From contig JAEZJR010000271.1 of assembly GCA_023415725.1 (NCBI GenBank), forward strand, positions 1-54,520: a DNA stretch of 54,520 bases. The letters run 5' to 3'. Of this stretch, positions 1-7,705 are shown piece after piece. The notes under the pieces are model-generated. The model made no database searches, was not told the DNA's origin, and was given only the letters and a program-made list of their open reading frames with translations. The number at the start of each line of letters is the position of its first letter. Position 1 is the stretch's first letter. The stretch is from Acidobacteriota bacterium. GTDB taxonomy: Bacteria > Acidobacteriota > Blastocatellia > Pyrinomonadales > Pyrinomonadaceae. A program made the position numbers and the translations under genes.

Positions 1-519
1 GTACAGGGTATAACGGACCTGATCACTACGCCAGGGATCATCAATCTCGACTTCGCCGACGTTCGAACCGTTATGACCGGCCGCGGAGTGGCCCTTATGG
101 GGGTTGGGAGCGCTAAGGGCGACAACGCTGCGTCAATGGCGATGCGTTCGGCTTTGGATTACAAACTTCTTGAGGAGAATTCCATCGCCGGAGCAAAGGC
201 AGCATTGATAAACGTTACAGGCGGCCCCAACATGCCCCTCGGAGAGATCGAGGATGCGATCGGGATGATCGAGGAAGAAGCCGATCCGAACGCAGACATA
301 ATTTGGGGAAGCGTTATCAGGGAAGATCTGGACGACGATATCAAGGTGACCGTCATTGCCACAGGTTTTGACAGTGCTGTCCAGAACATTCAGCCCCGCC
401 CGATCGGTTATGAATCCGCGATCGCCGTCAATGGTGGTCCGGCCCCGGCATATTCACCGTCCGAGGCCCAGGTCGAGGATCTGAACGTGCCTACGTTCAT
501 TCGCCGTCAGGCTGATTAG
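1..519 (+). CDS. ftsZ: Cell division protein FtsZ, 3' part only
   Basis: This is the C-terminal part of FtsZ, the tubulin-like GTPase that polymerises into the Z-ring at midcell. The reading frame is open from base 1, so the 5' end lies outside the window. Visible family features are the PGIINLDFADV segment, the GRGVALMGVGSA stretch, the conserved NVTGGPNM loop with its downstream helix, and ADPNADIIWGS. After a short variable linker comes the C-terminal peptide DLNVPTFIRRQAD, which in other bacteria binds FtsA and other FtsZ partners. The linker is only about 25 residues, which is short. The gene ends 20 bases before a strong hairpin terminator, so it is probably the last gene of a division/cell-wall operon. 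Assignment is very secure. Confidence 0.97.
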   Translation, partial: VQGITDLITTPGIINLDFADVRTVMTGRGVALMGVGSAKGDNAASMAMRSALDYKLLEENSIAGAKAALINVTGGPNMPLGEIEDAIGMIEEEADPNADIIWGSVIREDLDDDIKVTVIATGFDSAVQNIQPRPIGYESAIAVNGGPAPAYSPSEAQVEDLNVPTFIRRQAD

Positions 520-538
520 CCATCGTTTAGGAAATTAG

Positions 539-575
539 AACCTCCGCCGGATTGGAAAAACTGGCGGAGGTTTTT
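539..575 (+). terminator. Rho-independent terminator after ftsZ
   Basis: The arms AACCTCCGCC (539-548) and GGCGGAGGTT (563-572) can form a 10-bp stem around an A-rich loop. They are followed by a T run to base 575. It lies 20 bases past the ftsZ stop and 15 bases before the pdxA start, so it separates the two transcription units. Confidence 0.85.
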
Positions 576-589
576 CTATTATCGATACT

Positions 590-1600
590 ATGGCTGACCC
601 TATGTCGAGCGAAAGCCTTCCCATTATTGGTATAACGATTGGGGATCCTGCAGGGATCGGCCCGGAGATCTCATTGAGATCTTTGTCCGATGGTCCTATT
701 GGGACAATCTGCCGTCCCGTCTTGATAGGCGACCTGGAATTCCTGCGCAGGCAGGCACGGGCGCTCGGGGTCGAGCGAAATTTGGTCTCGTTCGGCGATC
801 CGATGACTACACAGTGTATCGAGGTAATCGACTTAGGAAATATTGACGAGGGGATCGAGGCGGGACGTGAATCGGCTGCAACCGGGCGTGCTTCAGGGCA
901 GTATATTATTCGAGCGGTCGAGCTTTGGGAACAGGGTGTTGTAGACGCTATCGCAACGGCCCCTATAAGCAAGAATGCACTAAAAATGGCCGGATTCTCA
1001 TATCCCGGGCATACAGAATTTCTCGCAGAGCTCACCCGTACACCTCAGTTCGCGATGAGCTTCTTCGCCGAAAAGCTGCGAGTCGTGCTGCTCTCGACCC
1101 ATCTTTCACTCCGGAACGCCATCGACCGAGTCCGAACCCAGCCGATTATCGACCTTATTCGATTTTCCGACCGTATCCTTGCCGATCTTTTAGGCAGGCG
1201 TCCGAAACTCGCTGTTGCGGGTCTGAACCCGCACGCCTCCGAGGGGGGGATGTTCGGTACGGAAGAGATAGACGAGATCGTCCCTGCGGTCGACGAATGC
1301 ATTGCCGAGGGCATCCAGGTTTCGGGGCCCTATTCACCTGATACAATATTCTTGCGAGGCTACCGTGGAGAGTTCGATGCGGTTATCGCTTGCTATCATG
1401 ATCAGGCTACTATCGCGGTAAAATCCCTGTCCTTTGGATCTTCTGTGAATGTGACGCTTGGTCTTCCGCTTATTCGCACTTCTGTTGACCACGGCACGGC
1501 ATTCGATATCGCCGGCAAAGGCATCGCCGATGAATCCAGTATGAAGGCCGCCATCAGGCTTGCTGCTGAACTTGTTCGGTCGAAACGTGGTGACCTGTAG
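590..1600 (+). CDS. pdxA: 4-hydroxythreonine-4-phosphate dehydrogenase
   Basis: PdxA oxidises 4-phosphooxy-L-threonine in the DXP-dependent pathway to pyridoxal 5'-phosphate, in the cytosol. The 336-residue length is normal for the family. The N-terminal signature GITIGDPAGIGPE is at residues 14-26. The substrate motif GHTEF has His141. The three metal-ligand histidines are visible as His171 (HLSLR), His215 (GLNPHASE) and His270 (CYHDQ), close to the His166/211/266 set known in E. coli. The C-terminal DHGTAFDIAGKG segment is intact. The ATG at 590 was chosen; ATG 602 is a possible alternative. The gene follows the ftsZ terminator, so its promoter must overlap or follow that hairpin. No other pyridoxal gene is nearby. 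Confidence 0.96.
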   Translation: MADPMSSESLPIIGITIGDPAGIGPEISLRSLSDGPIGTICRPVLIGDLEFLRRQARALGVERNLVSFGDPMTTQCIEVIDLGNIDEGIEAGRESAATGRASGQYIIRAVELWEQGVVDAIATAPISKNALKMAGFSYPGHTEFLAELTRTPQFAMSFFAEKLRVVLLSTHLSLRNAIDRVRTQPIIDLIRFSDRILADLLGRRPKLAVAGLNPHASEGGMFGTEEIDEIVPAVDECIAEGIQVSGPYSPDTIFLRGYRGEFDAVIACYHDQATIAVKSLSFGSSVNVTLGLPLIRTSVDHGTAFDIAGKGIADESSMKAAIRLAAELVRSKRGDL

Positions 1601-1625
1601 ATTCTGATCCGCTATTTTCGCCCCT

Positions 1626-1814
1626 ATGGAGAAATACGTCCTTTTCGCGGAAAGTGATCCAGGATTACTTGGATTAGTTATAGAAATTGGCGAGGCTACA
1701 GGCTACTTGTTGGCTAAGGCCCGTGACGTTCAAGCCTGCGTGTATCGATTTCTTGACGCAGGGAAGTTGCAAATGATAGCTTTCTCACAACATTTCACAC
1801 CGCTTACAGCCTAG
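1626..1814 (+). CDS. Half-length receiver-like small protein or receiver remnant
   Basis: This 62-residue ORF reads like the first half of a response-regulator receiver. KYVLFAESDP resembles strand 1 with its acidic pocket, the next helix is followed by GYLLAKARD (strand 2), then a helix ending FLDAG, then LQMIAFS (strand 3). It stops just after the place where the phospho-acceptor Asp would sit, and Ser occupies that place. It lies 25 bases after pdxA and 16 bases before a full receiver gene. It could be a decayed duplicate of that neighbour, a short functional dimerisation partner, or chance. The receiver resemblance is seen in the sequence; that it is expressed is unproven. Confidence 0.35.
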   Translation: MEKYVLFAESDPGLLGLVIEIGEATGYLLAKARDVQACVYRFLDAGKLQMIAFSQHFTPLTA

Positions 1815-1830
1815 AATAGGAGTCAGAAAA

Positions 1831-3087
1831 GTGGCAACACGCAAGCTTGTATTGGCCGATGATTCGATCACGATCCAGAAGGTCATTAATCTCACTTTCG
1901 CCGATGAAGGGATCGACGTGATTTCTGTAGGAGATGGAGATGCCGCCGTTCAGCGGGTTTTCGAGGAGATGCCGGATCTCATTATGGCAGACGTCAATAT
2001 GCCGGGCCTCTCCGGCTATGAGGTTTGCGAACGGATCCGCGCGGACGAGAAAACGAGGGACATTCCCCTGATTCTCCTTATCGGTGCATTCGAGAAGTTC
2101 GACGAATCGGAAGCCCACCGCGTTGGGGCGTCTACGTACCTCACAAAACCTTTTCAATCTATACGGCAGTTGGTGAATCAGGTAACTGAACTGATCGAGG
2201 CCAGAAACAACGCTAACTCTTCGGATCAAGGGGACGAACCGAAACCGATTCAGCTGGAGATTGAGGATCGTAAACAGGAACCTCCAACGAATCCTTTCGA
2301 CGAGCCCGTCCAATCTCAACTTGAGACGTTCAGGGACAATCGGATAGCCTCGATCGATCATCAACCGGAAATCACAGTAGACCCTTTAGGCGAGTATCAG
2401 GAAGCCGTTACCAGGTCGGAATCTTCCGGCAGCGAACCTGACGATATCGACCGGCTCTATCGCCAAAGCATTGGTGAGGAGCCTCTGCCCTCAGACGCAG
2501 AATTCCCTGACCTTGGCGTGGACGATGAGATGATCGAAACGAGCTACTCGTCAGTTCACCGGGAAAATTATGATCTCGACCTATCTCTGCCGCTCGAAAC
2601 GGGACTCCTAAATCATCAAGACGAGAAGGTGGCAGAAGCGCCTCGCGACGAGTTTCAAGAAACACAGTCAGTTTCACCCTATGAGACGGCCGACCTCAGT
2701 CTCGATGATCTTTCGGAAGCAAGAAACCCGCAGGAGTCCAGCCGCGTGGACGAGACCGTTCGGTTGGATCCGGCCATGGTTGATGAGCAAATGGCTGAAG
2801 CGAATCGGCGATTCGAGCCGATCGAACAGCCACCCCCGCCAGATAGCGAGTCTCCTATTGGCGAGGAAACCATACGAATGGATTCGAGGTTCGACGCGCA
2901 AAGTTCCGCGTCGTACGAATTTGACGATATCGACTTGCTGGACATTCCGTCCGAAACTGAGGTAGAGATTTCCACCCCCGCAGATACCGTGGCGAGAGGC
3001 GGGAACAAGCAAGTAGTAACGCTTTCGCCCGACCTGATCGAGATGATCGCTCAACGAGTGGTCGAAAAGCTCTCCGAGAAGTACTAG
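1831..3087 (+). CDS. Stand-alone receiver-domain protein with long acidic tail
   Basis: Residues 1-125 form a CheY-like receiver. The acidic pocket is Asp10/Asp11 (VLADDS), the phospho-acceptor is Asp54 (IMADVNMPG) and the conserved Lys is Lys106 (YLTKPF). The LLIGAFEKFDE segment lacks the usual Ser/Thr switch residue. Residues 130-395 are highly acidic, Pro/Ser/Glu-rich and probably disordered. They carry two similar motifs, DETVRLDP (from residue 307) and EETIRMDS (from 345). The last 25 residues (LSPDLIEMIAQRVVEKLSEKY) look like an amphipathic helix. There is no DNA-binding or enzymatic output domain, so it probably acts through protein contacts. The GTG start at 1831 has AGGAGT seven bases upstream. 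Partner kinase unknown; NtrY is 5 kb downstream but has its own regulator. Confidence 0.85.
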   Translation: MATRKLVLADDSITIQKVINLTFADEGIDVISVGDGDAAVQRVFEEMPDLIMADVNMPGLSGYEVCERIRADEKTRDIPLILLIGAFEKFDESEAHRVGASTYLTKPFQSIRQLVNQVTELIEARNNANSSDQGDEPKPIQLEIEDRKQEPPTNPFDEPVQSQLETFRDNRIASIDHQPEITVDPLGEYQEAVTRSESSGSEPDDIDRLYRQSIGEEPLPSDAEFPDLGVDDEMIETSYSSVHRENYDLDLSLPLETGLLNHQDEKVAEAPRDEFQETQSVSPYETADLSLDDLSEARNPQESSRVDETVRLDPAMVDEQMAEANRRFEPIEQPPPPDSESPIGEETIRMDSRFDAQSSASYEFDDIDLLDIPSETEVEISTPADTVARGGNKQVVTLSPDLIEMIAQRVVEKLSEKY

Positions 3088-3131
3088 CCGCTCAAACGAA
3101 CCGAGCGTTATGTGGTCTGCTCGAGTTTATT

Positions 3132-3172
3132 AAAGGGACGAGTGCCTCTGGTTCATTGTGCACTTGCCCCTT
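3132..3172 (+). terminator. Possible hairpin terminator before valS
   Basis: The segment AAAGGGACGAGTGC (3132-3145) can pair imperfectly with GCACTTGCCCCTT (3160-3172), with one mismatch and a wobble around a 14-base loop. The T run after it is poor, so termination is uncertain. The 160-base gap between the receiver gene and valS holds no credible ORF. Confidence 0.35.
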
Positions 3173-3247
3173 CCGTCCGCCTTTCCCAAAATCCCGCTCG
3201 AAATATGAAAACGTCGGATTTTTGTTTTATTATCTACGTTTTACCCT

Positions 3248-5932
3248 ATGGAAATCGCCAAGGCTTACGATCCTAAAGAGGCCGAACATAAACATTACGA
3301 TCGATGGGAATCGCTTGGTTGCTTTCGTCCCGAGACCAACCAAGACCCGAACGCGCCTAAATATTCAATAGTCATCCCGCCGCCCAATGTAACAGGGAAT
3401 CTTCACATGGGGCACGCCTTACAGCACACGATCATGGACGTGCTCGTTCGATGGAAACGCATGCAGGGATATCGAACCCTTTGGCTTCCGGGCACAGACC
3501 ACGCTGGTATATCCGTACAGCGGAAGGTCGTCGAGCAGTTGCGCAAGGACGAGAACAAATCGCCGCTAGATATCGGCCGCGAAGAATTCATCCGCCGAGC
3601 GTGGGCGTGGAAGGAAGAGTACGGCAACACCATAACTGACCAGATGCGACGCGAAGGAGCGTCGGTAGATTGGACGCGCCACCGCTTCACGATGGATGAG
3701 AGCCTGTCGAAAGCTGTCAGAAGCGTGTTCGTCACTCTCTACGACCAAGGCTGGATTTACAAAGGTCTTCGGATAGTGAATTGGTGTCCAAAGGACAAAA
3801 CCGTCCTTTCTGACCTGGAGGTTAAGGAAGAAACAAAGAAGGACGGAAAACTTACATATCTAAGATATCCGGTAATCGGCTCGGATCGCACAGTGACGGT
3901 GGCTACGACACGCCCGGAAACGATGCTTGGTGATACCGCCGTCGCCGTAAATCCAAAGGACGAGCGGTATAAGGATCTCGTCGGCAAAACGATAGCACTT
4001 CCTCTTACCGGCCGGGAGATACCAATCGTCGCGGACGATTATGTAGACACTGAATTCGGTACCGGAGCTGTAAAGATCACCCCGGCGCACGATCTTAATG
4101 ATTACCAGTTAGGCCAGCGCCATGACCTCCCGCAACTCCTTGTGATGAACGACGACGGTACGATGAACGCCGCCGCCGGAGCCGATTTCGAAGGTTTAGA
4201 CCGGTTCAAGGCACGAGAGAAGGTTGTCGAGCGGTTTGAAGAACTCGATCTACTCGAAAAGGTCGAAGATTACGAGATCACGCTGCCAATTTGCGAGCGC
4301 TGCAAAACCATAGTGGAGCCGATCCTCTCGGATCAGTGGTTTGTGAAGATGGACGAGATGCGGGACCTGGCACTCAATCTAATAAAAGACCAGGGCTATC
4401 CGCATTTCTTCCCGCAGGTGCCCCACGAGAAGGTCTACACGAACTGGCTTGAAAACCTGAAAGACTGGACCATCTCCCGCCAGCTCTGGTGGGGGCACCA
4501 GATTCCTGCTTGGTACGACAAGGAAGGAAACATCTACGTCGCACGTACAGCCGAGGAAGCTTACGAGAAGGCCGGAACCAATGAACTAACGCAGGACCAA
4601 GATGTGTTGGACACCTGGTTCTCATCCGGCCTGTGGGCATTTTCTACATTCGGCTGGAACGGCGACGTTAAGGAAACCGACGATCTCAGCGAATTTCTTC
4701 CCACCGACGTCCTGGTCACGGGCCGCGACATCATTTTCCTATGGGTTTCACGGATGATGATGCTGACTAAGAAGTTCGTCGATAAGATCGCTTTCGAGGA
4801 TGTGATCATAACCGGCACCGTGCTCGGAAAGGACGGCAAACCGATGTCGAAATCCCGGAACAACGGGGTCGACCCGATCGAGATGTTCGACAAGTTCGGT
4901 GTGGATGCGACGCGGATCTACCTCGCCTCCATCGCTACCGGAGCCGACATCAAGTGGAACGACTTGATGATCGAGACTTACCGCAACTTTGCAAACAAGA
5001 TCTGGAACGCGACGCGATTCTGTCTGCTGAATTCGGAAGGTGTGTCAGTCGGCCATGCGAGTTTAATGGATGGCGAGCATTCGCTCGCTGACAGTTGGAT
5101 CATCTCGCGGTTAAACCGTACGGCACTTGACGTCAATGCCGCCCTCGGGAAGTATGAGTTCCACACGGCTGTATCCCTCCTCTATCACTTCTTCTGGGAC
5201 GACTTCTGCGATTGGTACATCGAACTCGTCAAAGACGAGATCACCAGCGGTGACGTCGCCGGCACGACCAAGATACTTACCATTCTGGAGATCGCCCTGC
5301 GGATGCTGCACCCCTTTATGCCGTATCTGACGGAAGAGTTATGGCTGAAACTTCCGGGCACAGGCCGGGAACTTCTGCACCGGGCTTATGCTGACGCGGA
5401 CGCGACGATCATGCTCACCTCATTCCCATCCGGGGACGTCTCGGCGATCGATGAGCGGGCCGAGAGTGAGATGCAGTTCGTTATCGAGCTGATCAAAAAG
5501 ATCCGCAATATCCGTTCCGAGATGAACATCAAGCCTAGCGATCGAGTCCCGGTTCACGCCGCCGTCTCCAACGAGCAGCGTGAAATACTCACGGCGAATG
5601 AGTCCCAGATCTTAAAACTCGCCCGCGTGAGCGAACTAATTCTCGAGGACTCGCTTAATGTTCCGAAAGCGTCCGCACGTGCCGTGATCAGGGGAGGTGC
5701 GGAGATCGCTATCCCGCTCGAGGGGTTGATCGATTTTGATAAGGAGCGCGAACGACTTAGGAATCAAATCACGAAACTCGACACCGAACTGCAAAGGATC
5801 AGCGGCCAGCTTGCAAACGCGAACTTCGTTGAACGTGCCCCCGTGGAAAAAGTTCAGGAATTGCGGGATCGAAAAGTAGAGATTGAACAACAGACCACTA
5901 CACTTCATGCGAATCTGGAGGCTTTAGCCTGA
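3248..5932 (+). CDS. valS: Valyl-tRNA synthetase
   Basis: Class Ia aminoacyl-tRNA synthetase that charges tRNA-Val in the cytosol. The 894-residue length is typical. The ATP-binding HIGH motif is HMGH at residues 53-56, inside PPPNVTGNLHMGHAL. The second catalytic motif reads GKPMSKS at about residues 530-536. The editing (CP1) domain is present, including ATTRPETMLGDTAVAV and the GTGAVKITPAHDLNDY segment. WTISRQLWWGHQIPAWY and the DVLDTWFSSGLW motif follow. The last 65 residues form the charged tRNA-binding coiled coil. The stop overlaps the nadC start in TGATG, so the two genes are translationally coupled. No T-box-like leader was recognised in front of it. Confidence 0.98.
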   Translation: MEIAKAYDPKEAEHKHYDRWESLGCFRPETNQDPNAPKYSIVIPPPNVTGNLHMGHALQHTIMDVLVRWKRMQGYRTLWLPGTDHAGISVQRKVVEQLRKDENKSPLDIGREEFIRRAWAWKEEYGNTITDQMRREGASVDWTRHRFTMDESLSKAVRSVFVTLYDQGWIYKGLRIVNWCPKDKTVLSDLEVKEETKKDGKLTYLRYPVIGSDRTVTVATTRPETMLGDTAVAVNPKDERYKDLVGKTIALPLTGREIPIVADDYVDTEFGTGAVKITPAHDLNDYQLGQRHDLPQLLVMNDDGTMNAAAGADFEGLDRFKAREKVVERFEELDLLEKVEDYEITLPICERCKTIVEPILSDQWFVKMDEMRDLALNLIKDQGYPHFFPQVPHEKVYTNWLENLKDWTISRQLWWGHQIPAWYDKEGNIYVARTAEEAYEKAGTNELTQDQDVLDTWFSSGLWAFSTFGWNGDVKETDDLSEFLPTDVLVTGRDIIFLWVSRMMMLTKKFVDKIAFEDVIITGTVLGKDGKPMSKSRNNGVDPIEMFDKFGVDATRIYLASIATGADIKWNDLMIETYRNFANKIWNATRFCLLNSEGVSVGHASLMDGEHSLADSWIISRLNRTALDVNAALGKYEFHTAVSLLYHFFWDDFCDWYIELVKDEITSGDVAGTTKILTILEIALRMLHPFMPYLTEELWLKLPGTGRELLHRAYADADATIMLTSFPSGDVSAIDERAESEMQFVIELIKKIRNIRSEMNIKPSDRVPVHAAVSNEQREILTANESQILKLARVSELILEDSLNVPKASARAVIRGGAEIAIPLEGLIDFDKERERLRNQITKLDTELQRISGQLANANFVERAPVEKVQELRDRKVEIEQQTTTLHANLEALA

Positions 5933-6789
5933 TGAACTGGCTCGATAACGGTGAGGTCCTCTCGGCCATTGGACAATTCCTGGCCGAGGACATCGGTCGT
6001 GGCGATATCACTACATCTTCGACCGTGCCGCGTGATGTGCGTGGTTCCGGGAGATTCCTGGCTAAAGAGGATCTTGTGATCTGCGGGTTGGAGGTCGCCG
6101 AGGCTGTATTCGTCCATCTCGATGCCGAGATCTCGGAGATAGAAACTGGCTATTCCGAAGGAGATGAGGTAAGCAGTGGAACCGTTTTCGGGACGCTCAA
6201 GGGATATGCAGACGTTTTGCTTACTGGCGAGCGCGTCGCCTTGAATATCCTCCAGCGCATGTCGGGGGTCGCGACCCTTACGCGGCAATATGTTCGGGCC
6301 GTCGAGGGGACCGGAGCAGCGATCGTAGACACCCGGAAGACTACGCCTGGATTAAGGTCGCTTGAAAAATACGCCGTCACAGTAGGTGGTGGAAAGAACC
6401 ACCGTATGGGCCTCGACGATGGGGTTTTGATCAAAGATAACCACATCGCACTGGCTGGGGGCGTTACGGAGGCTGTGGTAGCCGCGAAGAAAACTGTAGG
6501 GCACCTTCATAAGATCGAGGTTGAGATCACTAATTGGGCTCAACTTCGAGAGGCAGTCGAGGCTGGTGCGGACATAATAATGCTCGACAATCAGACACCC
6601 GAAGAGGCAGCCAAACTCGTTCAAATGTCCCGCAACCTCAACCCTAACGTGCTCATCGAGGCGTCGGGCGGAATGGACCTGGATCGGGTTCGTGCCTATG
6701 CTGAAGCTGGCGTCGATCTTATTTCCGTCGGGCGTCTGACACATTCGGCGAGAGCGGTCGATATCTCATTCAAGATCCAAACTATCTAA
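5932..6789 (+). CDS. nadC: Nicotinate-nucleotide pyrophosphorylase (carboxylating)
   Basis: NadC condenses quinolinate with PRPP to give nicotinate mononucleotide, CO2 and pyrophosphate in de novo NAD synthesis. The 285-residue length fits. Recognisable motifs are LLTGERVALNILQRMSG (with Arg101), VDTRKTTPGLR (Arg135, Lys136), the GGGKNHRMGL loop (His157, Arg158), VLIKDNHI (Lys168), IMLDN and the C-terminal phosphate-binding IEASGG and SVGRLTHSA. Its ATG shares a base with the valS stop, so it is co-transcribed with valS. nadA and nadB are not in the window. Its 3' end overlaps the convergent CPBP gene by four bases, with no terminator between them. Confidence 0.96.
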   Translation: MNWLDNGEVLSAIGQFLAEDIGRGDITTSSTVPRDVRGSGRFLAKEDLVICGLEVAEAVFVHLDAEISEIETGYSEGDEVSSGTVFGTLKGYADVLLTGERVALNILQRMSGVATLTRQYVRAVEGTGAAIVDTRKTTPGLRSLEKYAVTVGGGKNHRMGLDDGVLIKDNHIALAGGVTEAVVAAKKTVGHLHKIEVEITNWAQLREAVEAGADIIMLDNQTPEEAAKLVQMSRNLNPNVLIEASGGMDLDRVRAYAEAGVDLISVGRLTHSARAVDISFKIQTI

Positions 6790-7700
6790 TTAATTGGACC
6801 GTCCGATAAATGTGTACCGAGTTCCTGGCCGGTCGGCAGATATTTGATGGCGAAGGTTGATAGAATCAGCGCCACCGTCGCGATCACCCCGCCTTCTATC
6901 CCATAATCCCCGCCAGTCAGCCATGCGGGACCTACGTCTGATTCCCTGAGCAACGGGAATTTCACTATTTCTGTCAATCCGCTCACTTCCACGCCGAATA
7001 TGGATCCTTGAGCCCAGTTCCAAGCGAGATGTGCCCCGAACGGAAGCCATAGATCCTGGGTCTTTAAATACGCAACACTGAACCAAACCCCGGCTATGAA
7101 TGTATTCATCCATGAAAGCGTTGTCGCACCGGGGTTGGCGTTGTGGACCGAGGCGAACAGGAGTGATGTCAAAATTATTCCGAAGAGGGTAAGGTCGGAT
7201 CGGACGAATGTCTGAAGGATATATCCCCGAAAAAGAGCCTCCTCAAATGCTGCAGCCACGGCGAATACAAAGAATGAAACGAACAGGGTCCAAAGTATAT
7301 CAGCTGCAGCTGCCTGATTCAAAGAAAATCGCAATCCCCCTCCTGCGATTCCCAGCCCTGCGCCAAAGGCAAATGTAATTACACCAAGTACCAGCCCCAC
7401 CAGAAGGTTGGGAACCCACGGCCCGCGGACAGAGGCTCCGAGGGAAGCGAACGGGAGCCGTTCCAGAAATCTAGCGCACAGCCATCCCGCAGTTAGAGCA
7501 ACGGCGAGCGAAACTAAACTGTTGACGATCAAAAATACCGGGGAACCAGGCCGAACTGCAGGAGAAAATGCATAAAGGACTCCGAGAGCGACGCTCCCGA
7601 ATAAGGTGCCGCCCGATATGAAAAGCACCGCGAAGATCGCAAATCGCCAACCGCTACGCATCTGGCCGTCACGGCCGAAAAACATGGACTGAACTCTCAT
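6786..7700 (-). CDS. CPBP-family intramembrane glutamic endopeptidase
   Basis: Polytopic membrane protein with about eight hydrophobic segments and the CPBP/CAAX-protease (ABI) motifs. These are EEALFR with Glu153, Glu154 and Arg158, FASVHN with His186, and GAHLAWNW with His224. The family includes Rce1-type proteases and many bacterial members of unknown substrate. The N-terminal FFGRDGQMRSGWR is a common opening in this family, so the ATG at 7685 is a plausible alternative start, with AGAG about eight bases upstream. It is transcribed convergently to nadC (four-base overlap) and divergently from ntrY. The start codons of the divergent pair are almost adjacent, leaving no room for separate promoters unless the true starts are internal. 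Substrate unknown. Confidence 0.9.
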   Translation of the reverse strand: MRVQSMFFGRDGQMRSGWRFAIFAVLFISGGTLFGSVALGVLYAFSPAVRPGSPVFLIVNSLVSLAVALTAGWLCARFLERLPFASLGASVRGPWVPNLLVGLVLGVITFAFGAGLGIAGGGLRFSLNQAAAADILWTLFVSFFVFAVAAAFEEALFRGYILQTFVRSDLTLFGIILTSLLFASVHNANPGATTLSWMNTFIAGVWFSVAYLKTQDLWLPFGAHLAWNWAQGSIFGVEVSGLTEIVKFPLLRESDVGPAWLTGGDYGIEGGVIATVALILSTFAIKYLPTGQELGTHLSDGPIN

Positions 7701-7705
7701 TCTTG

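Noticed and set aside
3088..3247. Possible T-box or other riboswitch upstream of valS
   Set aside because: The gap is only 160 bases and shows no T-box sequence or specifier-loop arrangement; just a weak imperfect hairpin.
3156..3371. 71-codon plus-strand ORF overlapping the valS start
   Set aside because: It runs into valS in another frame and has no ribosome binding site or recognisable motif.
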